From the NCBI GenBank assembly GCA_902610675.1, contig CACLWP010000007.1, forward strand, positions 1-60,491: 60,491 bases of DNA, in the 5' to 3' direction. Under the pieces are notes generated by a model. The model was not told the DNA's origin. It made no database searches and saw nothing but the letters and a program-made list of their open reading frames with translations. The position numbers were made by a program, and so were the translations under genes. Positions 31,310 to 39,289 of this stretch are shown here, piece by piece. The DNA is from an uncultured Pelagibacteraceae bacterium. Its GTDB lineage: Bacteria; Pseudomonadota; Alphaproteobacteria; Pelagibacterales; Pelagibacteraceae. The stretch's first letter is position 1; each line of letters opens with the position of its first letter.

Positions 31310-31384
31310 TTACGACTCAAAAAAATATCTTAAATAAGTATTGAAAATCAACCTCCATTAGAGAAGTTTTTTTTCAATTAAAAT

Positions 31385-31414
31385 TTACCAACTATTTACC
31401 AACGAATCCAATTA
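31385..31414 (+). repeat. Left inner repeat, two TTACCAAC units
   Basis: 30 nt containing two TTACCAAC/TTTACCAAC units and ending CAATTA. It matches the copy at 43263-43293 in the same orientation with a one-base length difference and a few substitutions. It sits 75 bp inside the left boundary, where an integrase arm-type binding site would be expected. The rest of 31310-31473 holds an 8-bp inverted repeat (ATTGAAAA 31340-31347 / TTTTCAAT 31371-31378) and no gene. Confidence 0.6.
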
Positions 31415-31473
31415 TCCACACAATTTAACTGCTTTATATTTTGGATTTTTTTTAGTGAGATGTATAAGAACTT

Positions 31474-32502
31474 ATGCTCTCAGTTAATGATTTTTTTTCA
31501 GGTTGTGGTGGTCTTTCACAGGGTTTTAAAGAGGCAGGATTTAAAATTCAAGTTGCTGTAGACAAAGAGGAAGCATTTTTAAAAACTTTTTCGCATAACT
31601 TTAAAGGCTCTCAAACAAAAAATTTAGACTTAGGTGATAGTAATATTCTTAAAGATATTCCTAAATCAGATGTAATTATTGCTGGCCCTCCTTGCCAAGG
31701 ATTTTCTCTTACTGGACCAAGAAATATTGATGATCCAAGAAATAAATTATACTTGTCAGTTTTTAAGACTTTGAAATTAACAAATCCAAAAGCTTTTGTA
31801 GTGGAGAATGTAAGAGGCTTAAAAACTATGTGGGATGGAAATGTTTTTAAAGAGATAATTAAAAAATTTGAAAGTGCAGGATATATAGTTACCGAAAGTT
31901 TATTAAATTCAGCTGATTATGGAGTTCCACAAATTAGACATAGAGTATTTATTGTAGGTATTAAGAAAGAACTAAATAAAAAATTCGAATTTCCAAAACC
32001 AGAATTTGATAAAGATAATTATATAACATGTGGTGAGGCTATTGATAATCTACCTAGTCTTGAGAATGGAGAATTAAAAAGTATTAATTATAATGAAAAA
32101 CCGACAACAAACTTTCAAAGGTATGTAATGGACTGTAATAAACTTTATAATCATGAGGCTACATTGCACAAACAATTTGTAAAGGAAACAATAGCTTTAG
32201 TTCCAGAAGGCGGTAATTACAAAGATCTACCAAAAGGAGTAGGCGATAGCAGAAAGTTTAATGAGGCGTGGACTAGATATCATAGTAAAAAACCCTCAAG
32301 AACAATAGATACAGGTCACAGAAATCATTTTCATTACAAATGGAATAGAGTGCCAACAATCAGGGAAAATGCTAGACTTCAATCCTTTAAGGATAGTTTT
32401 GAATTTTTAGGAACAAAAACTTCTCAAAATGTTCAGGTAGGAAATGCTGTACCACCTTTATTAGCATTTAAAATTGCAAAAGAACTTAAAAAATTTCTTT
32501 AA
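31474..32502 (+). CDS. C5-cytosine DNA methyltransferase 1
   Basis: 342 aa, a complete Dcm-type enzyme. Motif I FFSGCGGLSQGF (residues ~7-18), motif IV GPPCQGFS with the catalytic cysteine, motif VI VENVRG, motif VIII QIRHRVFIVG, a variable target-recognition region (~185-285), and motifs IX/X ENARLQSF and GNAVPP are in order. It methylates cytosine C5 in DNA; the target sequence cannot be read from the protein. The stop overlaps the next methyltransferase start by one base (TAATG), and it opens the island's restriction-type cluster. Confidence 0.95.
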   Translation: MLSVNDFFSGCGGLSQGFKEAGFKIQVAVDKEEAFLKTFSHNFKGSQTKNLDLGDSNILKDIPKSDVIIAGPPCQGFSLTGPRNIDDPRNKLYLSVFKTLKLTNPKAFVVENVRGLKTMWDGNVFKEIIKKFESAGYIVTESLLNSADYGVPQIRHRVFIVGIKKELNKKFEFPKPEFDKDNYITCGEAIDNLPSLENGELKSINYNEKPTTNFQRYVMDCNKLYNHEATLHKQFVKETIALVPEGGNYKDLPKGVGDSRKFNEAWTRYHSKKPSRTIDTGHRNHFHYKWNRVPTIRENARLQSFKDSFEFLGTKTSQNVQVGNAVPPLLAFKIAKELKKFL

Positions 32503-33647
32503 TGAGTATCAAATTTATAGATTTATTTTCAGGTTGCGGTGGTTTAACAGAAGCTTTTTTAAATAATAAAAAATTCTCCCCAATAAAAATTATTGATAAT
32601 GATAAATTTTGCTATGACACTACAATTCATAGACTTAAAAAACTTAAATTTAAAAATCCTGAAAAAATTGCAGAACACAAGGATATTTCAAGCAATAAAA
32701 CAATTAATGATTTCAAAAATATTAAGTCAGATATTGTGATTGGAGGGCCTCCATGTCAGGCTTATTCAGTAGCTGGTAGAATTAGAGATAAGCATGGTAT
32801 GAAAAAAGATTATAGAAATTACCTTTTTGAGTCATTTCTTAAGATTATAAATTATAGCCAACCTAAGTATTTTGTTATGGAGAATGTTCCAGGAATGCTA
32901 AGTGCGAAACCAGGAAATATAAAAGTTACAGCTAGAATTAAGAAAGAAACAGATAAAATAAAATATTATATCCCTGAAAATTTATCTGAATGTATATTTG
33001 ATTTATCTAAATACGGTGTACCTCAGAAAAGGAAAAGAGTGATTATATTTGGGGTAAATAAAAAGTTAAAAAACTATAAATCAATATCTAAGAAATTTTA
33101 CGAAACTTTAAGATCCCAAGAACTTAAAAAAACAATTACTGTAAAACAAGCGATAGGAGATTTGGATAAATTTTATCCATTAAATAAAATTACAAAGATT
33201 AATGGAAGAAAATTTTCCCACAAATCAAATTCAAAAAAACTAGATCATTACCCAAGATTTCATAATCAGAGAGATATGAAGATTTTTAAACTCTTAGCTG
33301 AAGATATAGAGAAAAAAAAATTTAAATATAAAACAGTAAAAGAGCTACAAAAACTTTATACAAGAATTGTTGGAAAAAAATCTAATATTCATAAATATTA
33401 TGTGCTTAGAAAAGATGAGCCCAGTAATCTTATACCTTCACATTTATATAAAGATGGATTGAGACACATTCATTATGACTCTAAGCAAGCAAGATCAATT
33501 ACTGTTAGAGAAGCTGCAAGACTTCAATCTTTCCCAGACAATTTTGAGTTTATTGGACCAATGACCGAGCAATACAAAATGATCGGTAATGCAGTTCCAC
33601 CAAATTTTTCAAAATTTTTAATGAAGACAATTGTTAAGTTAAGATAG
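32502..33647 (+). CDS. C5-cytosine DNA methyltransferase 2
   Basis: 381 aa, also complete: motif I LFSGCGGLTEAF, motif IV GGPPCQAYS, motif VI MENVPG, motif VIII QKRKRVIIFG, motifs IX/X EAARLQSFPDNF and GNAVPP. The variable region (about 190-310) is longer and unlike that of methyltransferase 1, so the two should recognise different strands or sites. Tandem C5 enzymes coupled by a TAATG junction often serve one restriction system with an asymmetric site. It converges with the HNH gene, which ends 2 bp away. Confidence 0.95.
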   Translation: MSIKFIDLFSGCGGLTEAFLNNKKFSPIKIIDNDKFCYDTTIHRLKKLKFKNPEKIAEHKDISSNKTINDFKNIKSDIVIGGPPCQAYSVAGRIRDKHGMKKDYRNYLFESFLKIINYSQPKYFVMENVPGMLSAKPGNIKVTARIKKETDKIKYYIPENLSECIFDLSKYGVPQKRKRVIIFGVNKKLKNYKSISKKFYETLRSQELKKTITVKQAIGDLDKFYPLNKITKINGRKFSHKSNSKKLDHYPRFHNQRDMKIFKLLAEDIEKKKFKYKTVKELQKLYTRIVGKKSNIHKYYVLRKDEPSNLIPSHLYKDGLRHIHYDSKQARSITVREAARLQSFPDNFEFIGPMTEQYKMIGNAVPPNFSKFLMKTIVKLR

Positions 33648-33648
33648 A

Positions 33649-34572
33649 CTATCTTGGCATTTTAAGTTTACCAAAAATTTCTTTATTGTGAAAAGTAATA
33701 TTTTTAATTGAAGGCCAAAACTTTCTCTCTTTTGGAAGTGTAACTTTTTTTCCTTCGTACTTTCCTAAAAAACCATCTTTCATCTTTTTGTGAACTCTTA
33801 TTTCATAGCTTTGATCTATCGTAAAACAGCCTCTGTCAAAAGCCCAATGGAAATCAAGGGACATAAGCATACCATTATCTGCGGAATGATTTCCATTAAA
33901 TTGCCAAGGTTTAATATGTGCTGCTTGACAATTTATAGTTTCACCTGTGTCAATGGACTCACCTGTAATACAACACTTATGATCGTAAATATCTCTTATC
34001 GCATATCTGAATTCTGCTTGATTAGAATATATGTCATGTATATTTCTGGCTAAGCGATCAGAAATTCTAGTTGTAGTTTTTTTCGATATTGTGGCTTCTT
34101 TATAAGTTCTATCTTCAGTGTTAATAAAATCTAAATTATCAAATATTAAATGGTTTGTTTGGTTAGTTATTTTCTCAAGTAAATCATATTGTTTATGATC
34201 AGGAGTGAATCTGTATAAAATATATTTTGTCTCTTTATCTTCTGTGTCAGTAAATCTAAAAAATACAATATAATATCCTGGTTTAAAAAATTCTCCATTT
34301 GGATCAATCTCTTCATTTAAATAAATTCTTCTATCATTACCTCTATGTCCAGATTCTGGATCGTTATCATGCGTATATTCGGCGTGTACCAAATGTTTCA
34401 TTTCATCTATTATTATTCCTAAAGACATACTTGGATCTATTTCGTCAGTTTTGTGAGGTGGAAAAAAATCAGCTCTTTTTTTTGAAACTAGTAAAAATTT
34501 ACCGGCTTTGTTAGGTATTCCTTTTCTGTACCCTAATTCATTATCGTATAATTTTTTTACGTAAAAACTCAT
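33649..34572 (-). CDS. HNH endonuclease (restriction-type)
   Basis: 307 aa. The C-terminal half has an HNH domain: CCITGESIDTGETINCQAAHIKPW (first HN-type His in AAHIKP), then NGMLMSLDFHWAFDRGCFTI, the asparagine and second histidine of the HNH_2-type restriction nucleases. The N-terminal ~150 residues are not recognised and may bind the target site. It is the only gene of this cluster on the minus strand, wedged between the methyltransferases and the Z1 ATPase gene; its start is 108 bp from that of the Z1 gene. It is probably the restriction enzyme guarded by the two methylases. Confidence 0.82.
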   Translation of the reverse strand: MSFYVKKLYDNELGYRKGIPNKAGKFLLVSKKRADFFPPHKTDEIDPSMSLGIIIDEMKHLVHAEYTHDNDPESGHRGNDRRIYLNEEIDPNGEFFKPGYYIVFFRFTDTEDKETKYILYRFTPDHKQYDLLEKITNQTNHLIFDNLDFINTEDRTYKEATISKKTTTRISDRLARNIHDIYSNQAEFRYAIRDIYDHKCCITGESIDTGETINCQAAHIKPWQFNGNHSADNGMLMSLDFHWAFDRGCFTIDQSYEIRVHKKMKDGFLGKYEGKKVTLPKERKFWPSIKNITFHNKEIFGKLKMPR

Positions 34573-34680
34573 TCATTTAATTATGTCATGTAAATAAATT
34601 TGCTTCAAAAGGATTATACGTAAGCTTAAAAAGACTTGTAATACTTAATAAATTTATGGTTTAATTATAAAATTTATTTT

Positions 34681-37668
34681 ATGGCTGATTTAAAAGAGAC
34701 AATATACCGTAAACTTTTCAATGTAGCTCTAACAAATATTGAAACTGTAAAAACTGAGGATAAATCACTTGAAAGAGTAAAATTGTCTGTGGAAGCGGCG
34801 TTACAATTTCTACAACAACCAAAAGACTATCCATTTAAAGATAAATTAATTTTACAATTATTTGAAAACATTTCAGTTAAAAGCTCAAGTTCCGCAATTA
34901 TTAAAAGTGAGAATGATCATATAGATTGGTATGATAAAAATAAAGATAGACCTTATTGGGAAACATATAGAGAATATTTAAAAAGCGATAAGCAATTTTC
35001 GCCTGACGCTGTATCAGCTCTAGATAAAACTACTGATATGATGATGCGAAATATAGAAGATCCAAATAGAGAAGGCGCTTGGGATTCAAGAGGCTTAATA
35101 GTTGGAAGTGTTCAATCTGGAAAAACTTCAAACTTTATAGGTTTTTTAAATAAAGCCATAGATGCTGGCTATAAGAAGATTATCATTCTTTCAGGTTTAA
35201 ATAAAAATTTAAGACAACAAACACAATTAAGAATCGACGAAGGTCTACTCGGCTATGATACTGCATTTATGAAAAATGGTGTCAGAGATTTAAAAGGACC
35301 GTTAGCAAGAAAAAGAATGATGTTAAATTTGAAACCAATTCATTCAGCGACTAATAGTAAAATTAATGGAGATTTCAAATTTACAGCAGCAGAACACTTC
35401 ATGAATATTCATACGGATGAACCAACGGTATTTGTTGTAAAAAAAAATAAAAGTATTTTGGAAAGTGTTATAAAATATTTTTTAAATGCTCCTTCAGTCC
35501 ACGGTGTGAGTGTTGACTCAAAACCATTCAAAATTAGAGGTCACCAAGGAGATTACAATTCCTTTATCAAAGATAGACCAATATTAGTAATTGATGATGA
35601 GGTAGATAATGGATCTGTAGACACTGGTGAACAAAAATTAGATGAAAAGGGGGAGTTTGATCCTGAATACGATCCAAAAACAATTAATTCAAGAATTAGA
35701 CAAATTTTAAATATATTCGAAAAAAAAGTATATATTGGATATACAGCAACACCATTTGCTAATATTTTTATTCATCACGAAAAAAAAACGAAGGAAGAGG
35801 GTTTAGATCTTTTTCCGAAGGATTATATCATTGATTTACCTATTCCGTCTAACCATAGTGGTTTAGAAAAAATATTTAACATTGAAAAAGTTGATGGTGA
35901 CGTTATTGAGGATAGAGAAATTGACGATAACTATTTTTTTAATATTGTAAAAGATAATTCTTTGTATCATGATGATCCCGATTGTGCAGAGGGCTGGATA
36001 CCACCTCGTCATAATCGTTATCATATACCGAAATATGAGTATAAGAATGATGATGAAGTTCCTATTCCACCTTCTTTAAGAGAGGCAATAATGTCTTTTA
36101 TTTTAACTTCAGCCTGTAGAAACTTCAGAGGTTATGTTGAGGATGGAAAGTCCATGCTAATTCATGTTAGTAAATTTCAAGATGTTCAAGATATAGTTTA
36201 CAAACAAGTGAGTGATTATATGGATGTTTTACGAAGTCGTATGCAAGCCGGTCACTATCTTCATGACGAAACTATCTCAAAATTTGAGGAAATTTGGCAA
36301 AAGAATTTTTATATTCATAAAGATCAAACTGAGGAAAAAATGCCAACATGGCAAGATCTACTAGATCACAAATATAGTCTTAAATTTGTTGTTAATGAAA
36401 TATGCCAAAATATTAAAATTTTGAATGGAAAGAGTGACGATACACTTGATTATGAAAATTTTTTTAATGAAAATAATTTTGGTTTACACACAATCGTAAT
36501 CGGTGGAGATAAATTATCTAGAGGAATAACATTGGAAGGATTAAGTATAAGCTACTTTCTTCGTTCAGCAAAAATGCCAATGTATGACACGTTAATGCAA
36601 ATGGGTCGGTGGTTTGGGTATAGAATGGGATATGAAGATCTTTGCAGATTATACACTACTGAAAATGTTATTAAGTGGTTCTTTCATATTTCAGTTGCAA
36701 CTGAGGAAATGAGAAATTCATTTAGAATTATGGCTCAACAAGGCGCAACACCATTGGAATTTGGGTTAAAAGTAAGAACTAATCCAAATTTAATTATTAC
36801 ATCCAAGACTAAAATGAGAAGTGCACGTAAAGAAAGAACTTCATTTTCAAGAGAGGTGGAAGAAATAATTACTTTTGAAAAAAACAACGAGGTTATAAAA
36901 TCTAACTTTAACGCAATTAATGAATTTCTTTTAGATATGGATAAGCCTACTATTTCTGGAGAATATGATAATGGTCTTCAAAAGTGGAAAAATTCTTATA
37001 TATGGAAAAATGTTGATCCTAAAAATGTAATTAAATTTCTAAAAAGTTATAAAAAGTTTGAAGATTCAAGAACTTTAGGATGTAAGGAGTATGTAGATTA
37101 TATCAAAAATTTAAACAGTTTTGGGGAACTAACTAATTGGACAATTTGCTTACATGGAAGTGGTTCTTCAAAAGTAAATGAAACTTTTGCTAATAAACAT
37201 AAAGTTGAACTTTTATTAAGAACACCTTCAAATCAAAAAAATGAATCCAAAATAAGTCTTAAAGTGATTACTCAACCAAGAGATGAGCTAATTGGGTTAG
37301 AGGACTCTGAAATAGATGACTATAAAAATAGTCTCCAAAATTTTACAAAAACTCATGATCCTGTGACTGATGAAAAAACCATTATGCAGGCTAGAAGAGA
37401 GCTTGCAAGATATCATAGAAGTGAAAAACGCGGATTATTAAATTTGTACCCAATTTTAGGTGTTACAAATTTATCATCGTATAAAAAATATAAAGGTTAC
37501 AAAAATAGCAAGGGAAATAGCGTTGAGGGGCATCATGATGTTAAAAAAATTGATCCCAATCATTTAACAAAACATCCCTTGATAGGTTTTCAATTAAGTT
37601 TTCCAGTTTCAAAAATGGGAGATAAAGCAGCCATAGAGTACATGGTAAATTCAATTTACTCAGAATAA
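34681..37668 (+). CDS. Z1-domain superfamily II ATPase
   Basis: 995 aa. Walker A is IVGSVQSGKTSNFIGF, Walker B-like DDEVDNGS in PILVIDDEVD, motif III IGYTATPFANIF, and late motifs GGDKLSRGITLEGL plus LMQMGRWFGYR; together with the intervening region this is the Z1 domain architecture. Z1 ATPases are found in bacterial defence loci next to DNA methyltransferases and nucleases, in some cases together with MORC-like GHKL ATPases, which are absent here. The C-terminal ~250 residues are unrecognised. Neighbouring methylases and HNH nuclease make it part of the same defence system by inference. Confidence 0.88.
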   Translation: MADLKETIYRKLFNVALTNIETVKTEDKSLERVKLSVEAALQFLQQPKDYPFKDKLILQLFENISVKSSSSAIIKSENDHIDWYDKNKDRPYWETYREYLKSDKQFSPDAVSALDKTTDMMMRNIEDPNREGAWDSRGLIVGSVQSGKTSNFIGFLNKAIDAGYKKIIILSGLNKNLRQQTQLRIDEGLLGYDTAFMKNGVRDLKGPLARKRMMLNLKPIHSATNSKINGDFKFTAAEHFMNIHTDEPTVFVVKKNKSILESVIKYFLNAPSVHGVSVDSKPFKIRGHQGDYNSFIKDRPILVIDDEVDNGSVDTGEQKLDEKGEFDPEYDPKTINSRIRQILNIFEKKVYIGYTATPFANIFIHHEKKTKEEGLDLFPKDYIIDLPIPSNHSGLEKIFNIEKVDGDVIEDREIDDNYFFNIVKDNSLYHDDPDCAEGWIPPRHNRYHIPKYEYKNDDEVPIPPSLREAIMSFILTSACRNFRGYVEDGKSMLIHVSKFQDVQDIVYKQVSDYMDVLRSRMQAGHYLHDETISKFEEIWQKNFYIHKDQTEEKMPTWQDLLDHKYSLKFVVNEICQNIKILNGKSDDTLDYENFFNENNFGLHTIVIGGDKLSRGITLEGLSISYFLRSAKMPMYDTLMQMGRWFGYRMGYEDLCRLYTTENVIKWFFHISVATEEMRNSFRIMAQQGATPLEFGLKVRTNPNLIITSKTKMRSARKERTSFSREVEEIITFEKNNEVIKSNFNAINEFLLDMDKPTISGEYDNGLQKWKNSYIWKNVDPKNVIKFLKSYKKFEDSRTLGCKEYVDYIKNLNSFGELTNWTICLHGSGSSKVNETFANKHKVELLLRTPSNQKNESKISLKVITQPRDELIGLEDSEIDDYKNSLQNFTKTHDPVTDEKTIMQARRELARYHRSEKRGLLNLYPILGVTNLSSYKKYKGYKNSKGNSVEGHHDVKKIDPNHLTKHPLIGFQLSFPVSKMGDKAAIEYMVNSIYSE

Positions 37669-37717
37669 GAACACATTAAAGCCCTAATACTACCAAACAG
37701 AAGTGTTATAGAAAGAA

Positions 37718-38092
37718 ATGCGCTTTGCCGTTGCTTTTTTTACAATTTTTATTCCCCAAATTTTGTTTGCAGATCAAGGAGTAAAAATTTCCTGTGTGAA
37801 TATGAAAAACTTACTTGATCAAAGCTATAAAATTCACAAATTCAAATTTGATGTTACGACCTTCCAGTATTTTGATGAAAAGGAAAGTAAATATATTGAA
37901 ATACCCAATAAAGACTTAACAATTAAAAAAGATTTTTTTGGAGCCAGGTTTCCAGAATATGAATTAGGTTTTCAAATAAATGAGTTTGAGGGAAAAAACC
38001 CTGTAATGTCTATGTCAAAATATGATTATAAAAATGATAAATTTTTAGATCATTATTTATGTGATGTAAAAAATACGTATATCCAACACTAA
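37718..38092 (+). CDS. Small secreted protein of unknown function
   Basis: 124 aa. The first ~18 residues (MRFAVAFFTIFIPQILFA) form a signal peptide with a plausible cleavage after Ala18. The mature part is ~106 residues with two cysteines (in ISCVNMK and LCDVKN) that could form a disulfide in the periplasm, and it is rich in Phe, Tyr and Lys. No family is recognised. It lies 49 bp after the Z1 gene and its end overlaps the convergent 112-aa gene by 4 bp. Confidence 0.6.
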   Translation: MRFAVAFFTIFIPQILFADQGVKISCVNMKNLLDQSYKIHKFKFDVTTFQYFDEKESKYIEIPNKDLTIKKDFFGARFPEYELGFQINEFEGKNPVMSMSKYDYKNDKFLDHYLCDVKNTYIQH

Positions 38093-38427
38093 ATATCTTC
38101 ATTATGCCATGTAAAAAGGTCGGCTTCAAAAGGAATATTTCTAAATTTTAGTAATGCTTTATATTTTTTAAGTCTGTCCTCTTTTTTAGCACTTTTTAAG
38201 TATGTGAGGATTTCATCGTAGGTAAGTCCTTTCAGCTTATCTTTTTTCACATCAACATATTCCTCATATTCCATACCTGCTATTGCATAGCCTTTATTAG
38301 GATCTATGTGTTCTGCATAACTAATAGTGTCTTCAGTTTCTTTAAGGATATCGTACCAGTGAGCAACCTGATTTTTATTATCAAAAAGATAATCTTTTCT
38401 GTAATCAAACAGTTCTAACTGCTGCAT
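38089..38427 (-). CDS. Hypothetical protein, 112 aa
   Basis: No family recognised. It opens with MQQLELFDYRKDYLFDNKNQVAHWYDIL, carries a D/E-rich centre, and ends in a helix (YDEILTYLKSAKKEDRLKKYKALLKF). No signal peptide or membrane helix is seen, so it is probably cytoplasmic. It is convergent with the secreted protein gene. Composition is ordinary for coding sequence and it has a clean ATG, which supports it as a real gene. Confidence 0.55.
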   Translation of the reverse strand: MQQLELFDYRKDYLFDNKNQVAHWYDILKETEDTISYAEHIDPNKGYAIAGMEYEEYVDVKKDKLKGLTYDEILTYLKSAKKEDRLKKYKALLKFRNIPFEADLFTWHNEDI

Positions 38428-38574
38428 ATTTTTGAAGTATTTAAATTAAGAAAATTGATTAACAATTAATAATATAATTTTTAATTATGTCTTAAGTATG
38501 ATAAGATTAATTAGTCCTGATTTAGAACATAACTCTACTTGCTAGGACTTAAAATAAAACGCTAAAGGAGAAAC

Positions 38575-38748
38575 ATGAAAATAAAAATACAATCAATAAG
38601 AGACTTTTTTAAATCCAAAGAAAAAAAAGGATTAAAACCAATATTTTTTGAAAGTATTGGAGATCAAAATACTTCAAGAGATGAAAGGCTAAAGAATCTG
38701 ATAAAAATTCTAGAAAAAAATGGATTTAAAATTAAAAATAAAAAATAA
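38575..38748 (+). CDS. Small basic protein, 57 aa
   Basis: A 57-codon frame starting at ATG 38575, preceded by a strong AAGGAG ribosome binding site (38565-38570) four bases away. It starts MKIKIQSIRDFFKSKEKKG and ends GFKIKNKK; it is strongly basic, soluble and unrecognised. The strong Shine-Dalgarno is the main reason to accept a gene this short; most core genes here lack one. It precedes a hairpin-rich non-coding stretch and the nuclease pair. Confidence 0.55.
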   Translation: MKIKIQSIRDFFKSKEKKGLKPIFFESIGDQNTSRDERLKNLIKILEKNGFKIKNKK

Positions 38749-38822
38749 TTATTTAAATTGAAATTTATTTTTTAATTATTATATTAATATTGTTGGTTAA
38801 TAAGACTATTTATTAACGTTTA

Positions 38823-38882
38823 GGGAAGAAAAAATACGATTGTTATTTTTAATAGATCTTAAACGGTGTATTTTTTCTTCCC
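38823..38882 (+). repeat. 15-bp perfect inverted repeat
   Basis: The arm GGGAAGAAAAAATAC (38823-38837) is exactly complementary to GTATTTTTTCTTCCC (38868-38882) around a 30-nt loop. No T-run follows, so an ordinary terminator is unlikely in this direction. It could be an sRNA, a protein-binding palindrome, or a scar from a small insertion. Confidence 0.7.
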
Positions 38883-38943
38883 TTATAAATGTTTAAATTT
38901 TTAGAGTTTTATCCAATCAACATAAAATAAATGTAACAATATA

Positions 38944-39016
38944 AAACCGTTAGGTTTGATATTGGATTCGAAGATCTATGCCTAGGATTATTGTATCCTT
39001 ATTAAACTTACGGTTT
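38944..39016 (+). promoter_or_regulatory. Folded 5' leader of the 86-aa/nuclease operon
   Basis: The 7-bp closing stem AAACCGT/ACGGTTT can be extended inward with mismatches (AG/CT, TT/AA), and an inner GGAT/ATCC pair is possible. The stem ends at the base before the ribosome binding site GAGAAAGGA (39017-39025). Folding could therefore control access to the start at 39029. This is inference from base pairing only. Confidence 0.4.
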
Positions 39017-39028
39017 GAGAAAGGATAA

Positions 39029-39289
39029 ATGAAAAAAAATAAGCCAGATTTAAATGTTAATGAAAAATTAGTTAAAATGTTTGAGGATCAAATCCCAGAA
39101 GATCGTCAACAAGTCTTAAGAGATATTGATAGTATTATGTGCAATATGTTTGAATTGCAGCCAAACGATTTACCTTGGATAAATCCTAACAAACATGAGG
39201 AAAAATGGGAAAATCTTATGAATAATTTAAGATTAATTGTTGGTAAGATAGAATACGAAAGTAAGAGAAAAACAAGGACGGTGCATTAA
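39029..39289 (+). CDS. Hypothetical protein, 86 aa, partner of nuclease
   Basis: 86 aa, unrecognised, probably helical and cytoplasmic. It has a strong GAGAAAGGA ribosome binding site four bases before the ATG. It contains FEDQIPEDRQQVLRDIDSIM and a Trp-rich patch (LPWINPNKHEEKWENLM), ending with a basic tail. The stop overlaps the PD-(D/E)XK nuclease start by one base (TAATG), so it is translated together with that nuclease and may be its regulator or cofactor. Confidence 0.6.
   Translation: MKKNKPDLNVNEKLVKMFEDQIPEDRQQVLRDIDSIMCNMFELQPNDLPWINPNKHEEKWENLMNNLRLIVGKIEYESKRKTRTVH

Larger units (their letters stand above)
38749..39028 (+). other. Structured non-coding stretch (280 nt)
   Basis: No gene is seen here. 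It holds three inverted repeats in a row: an 8-bp stem (GTTAATAA/TTATTAAC, 38796-38817), a 15-bp perfect stem (38823-38837 with 38868-38882, about 30-nt loop), and a structured leader closed by AAACCGT (38944-38950) and ACGGTTT (39010-39016) ending right before the ribosome binding site of the 86-aa gene. It is a candidate regulatory or antitoxic RNA region; no known riboswitch is recognised. Confidence 0.5.

Noticed and set aside
38455-39028. Possible CRISPR-type repeats near the Cas4-like nuclease
   Set aside because: The repeats are inverted pairs, not regularly spaced direct repeats, and no cas genes are present.
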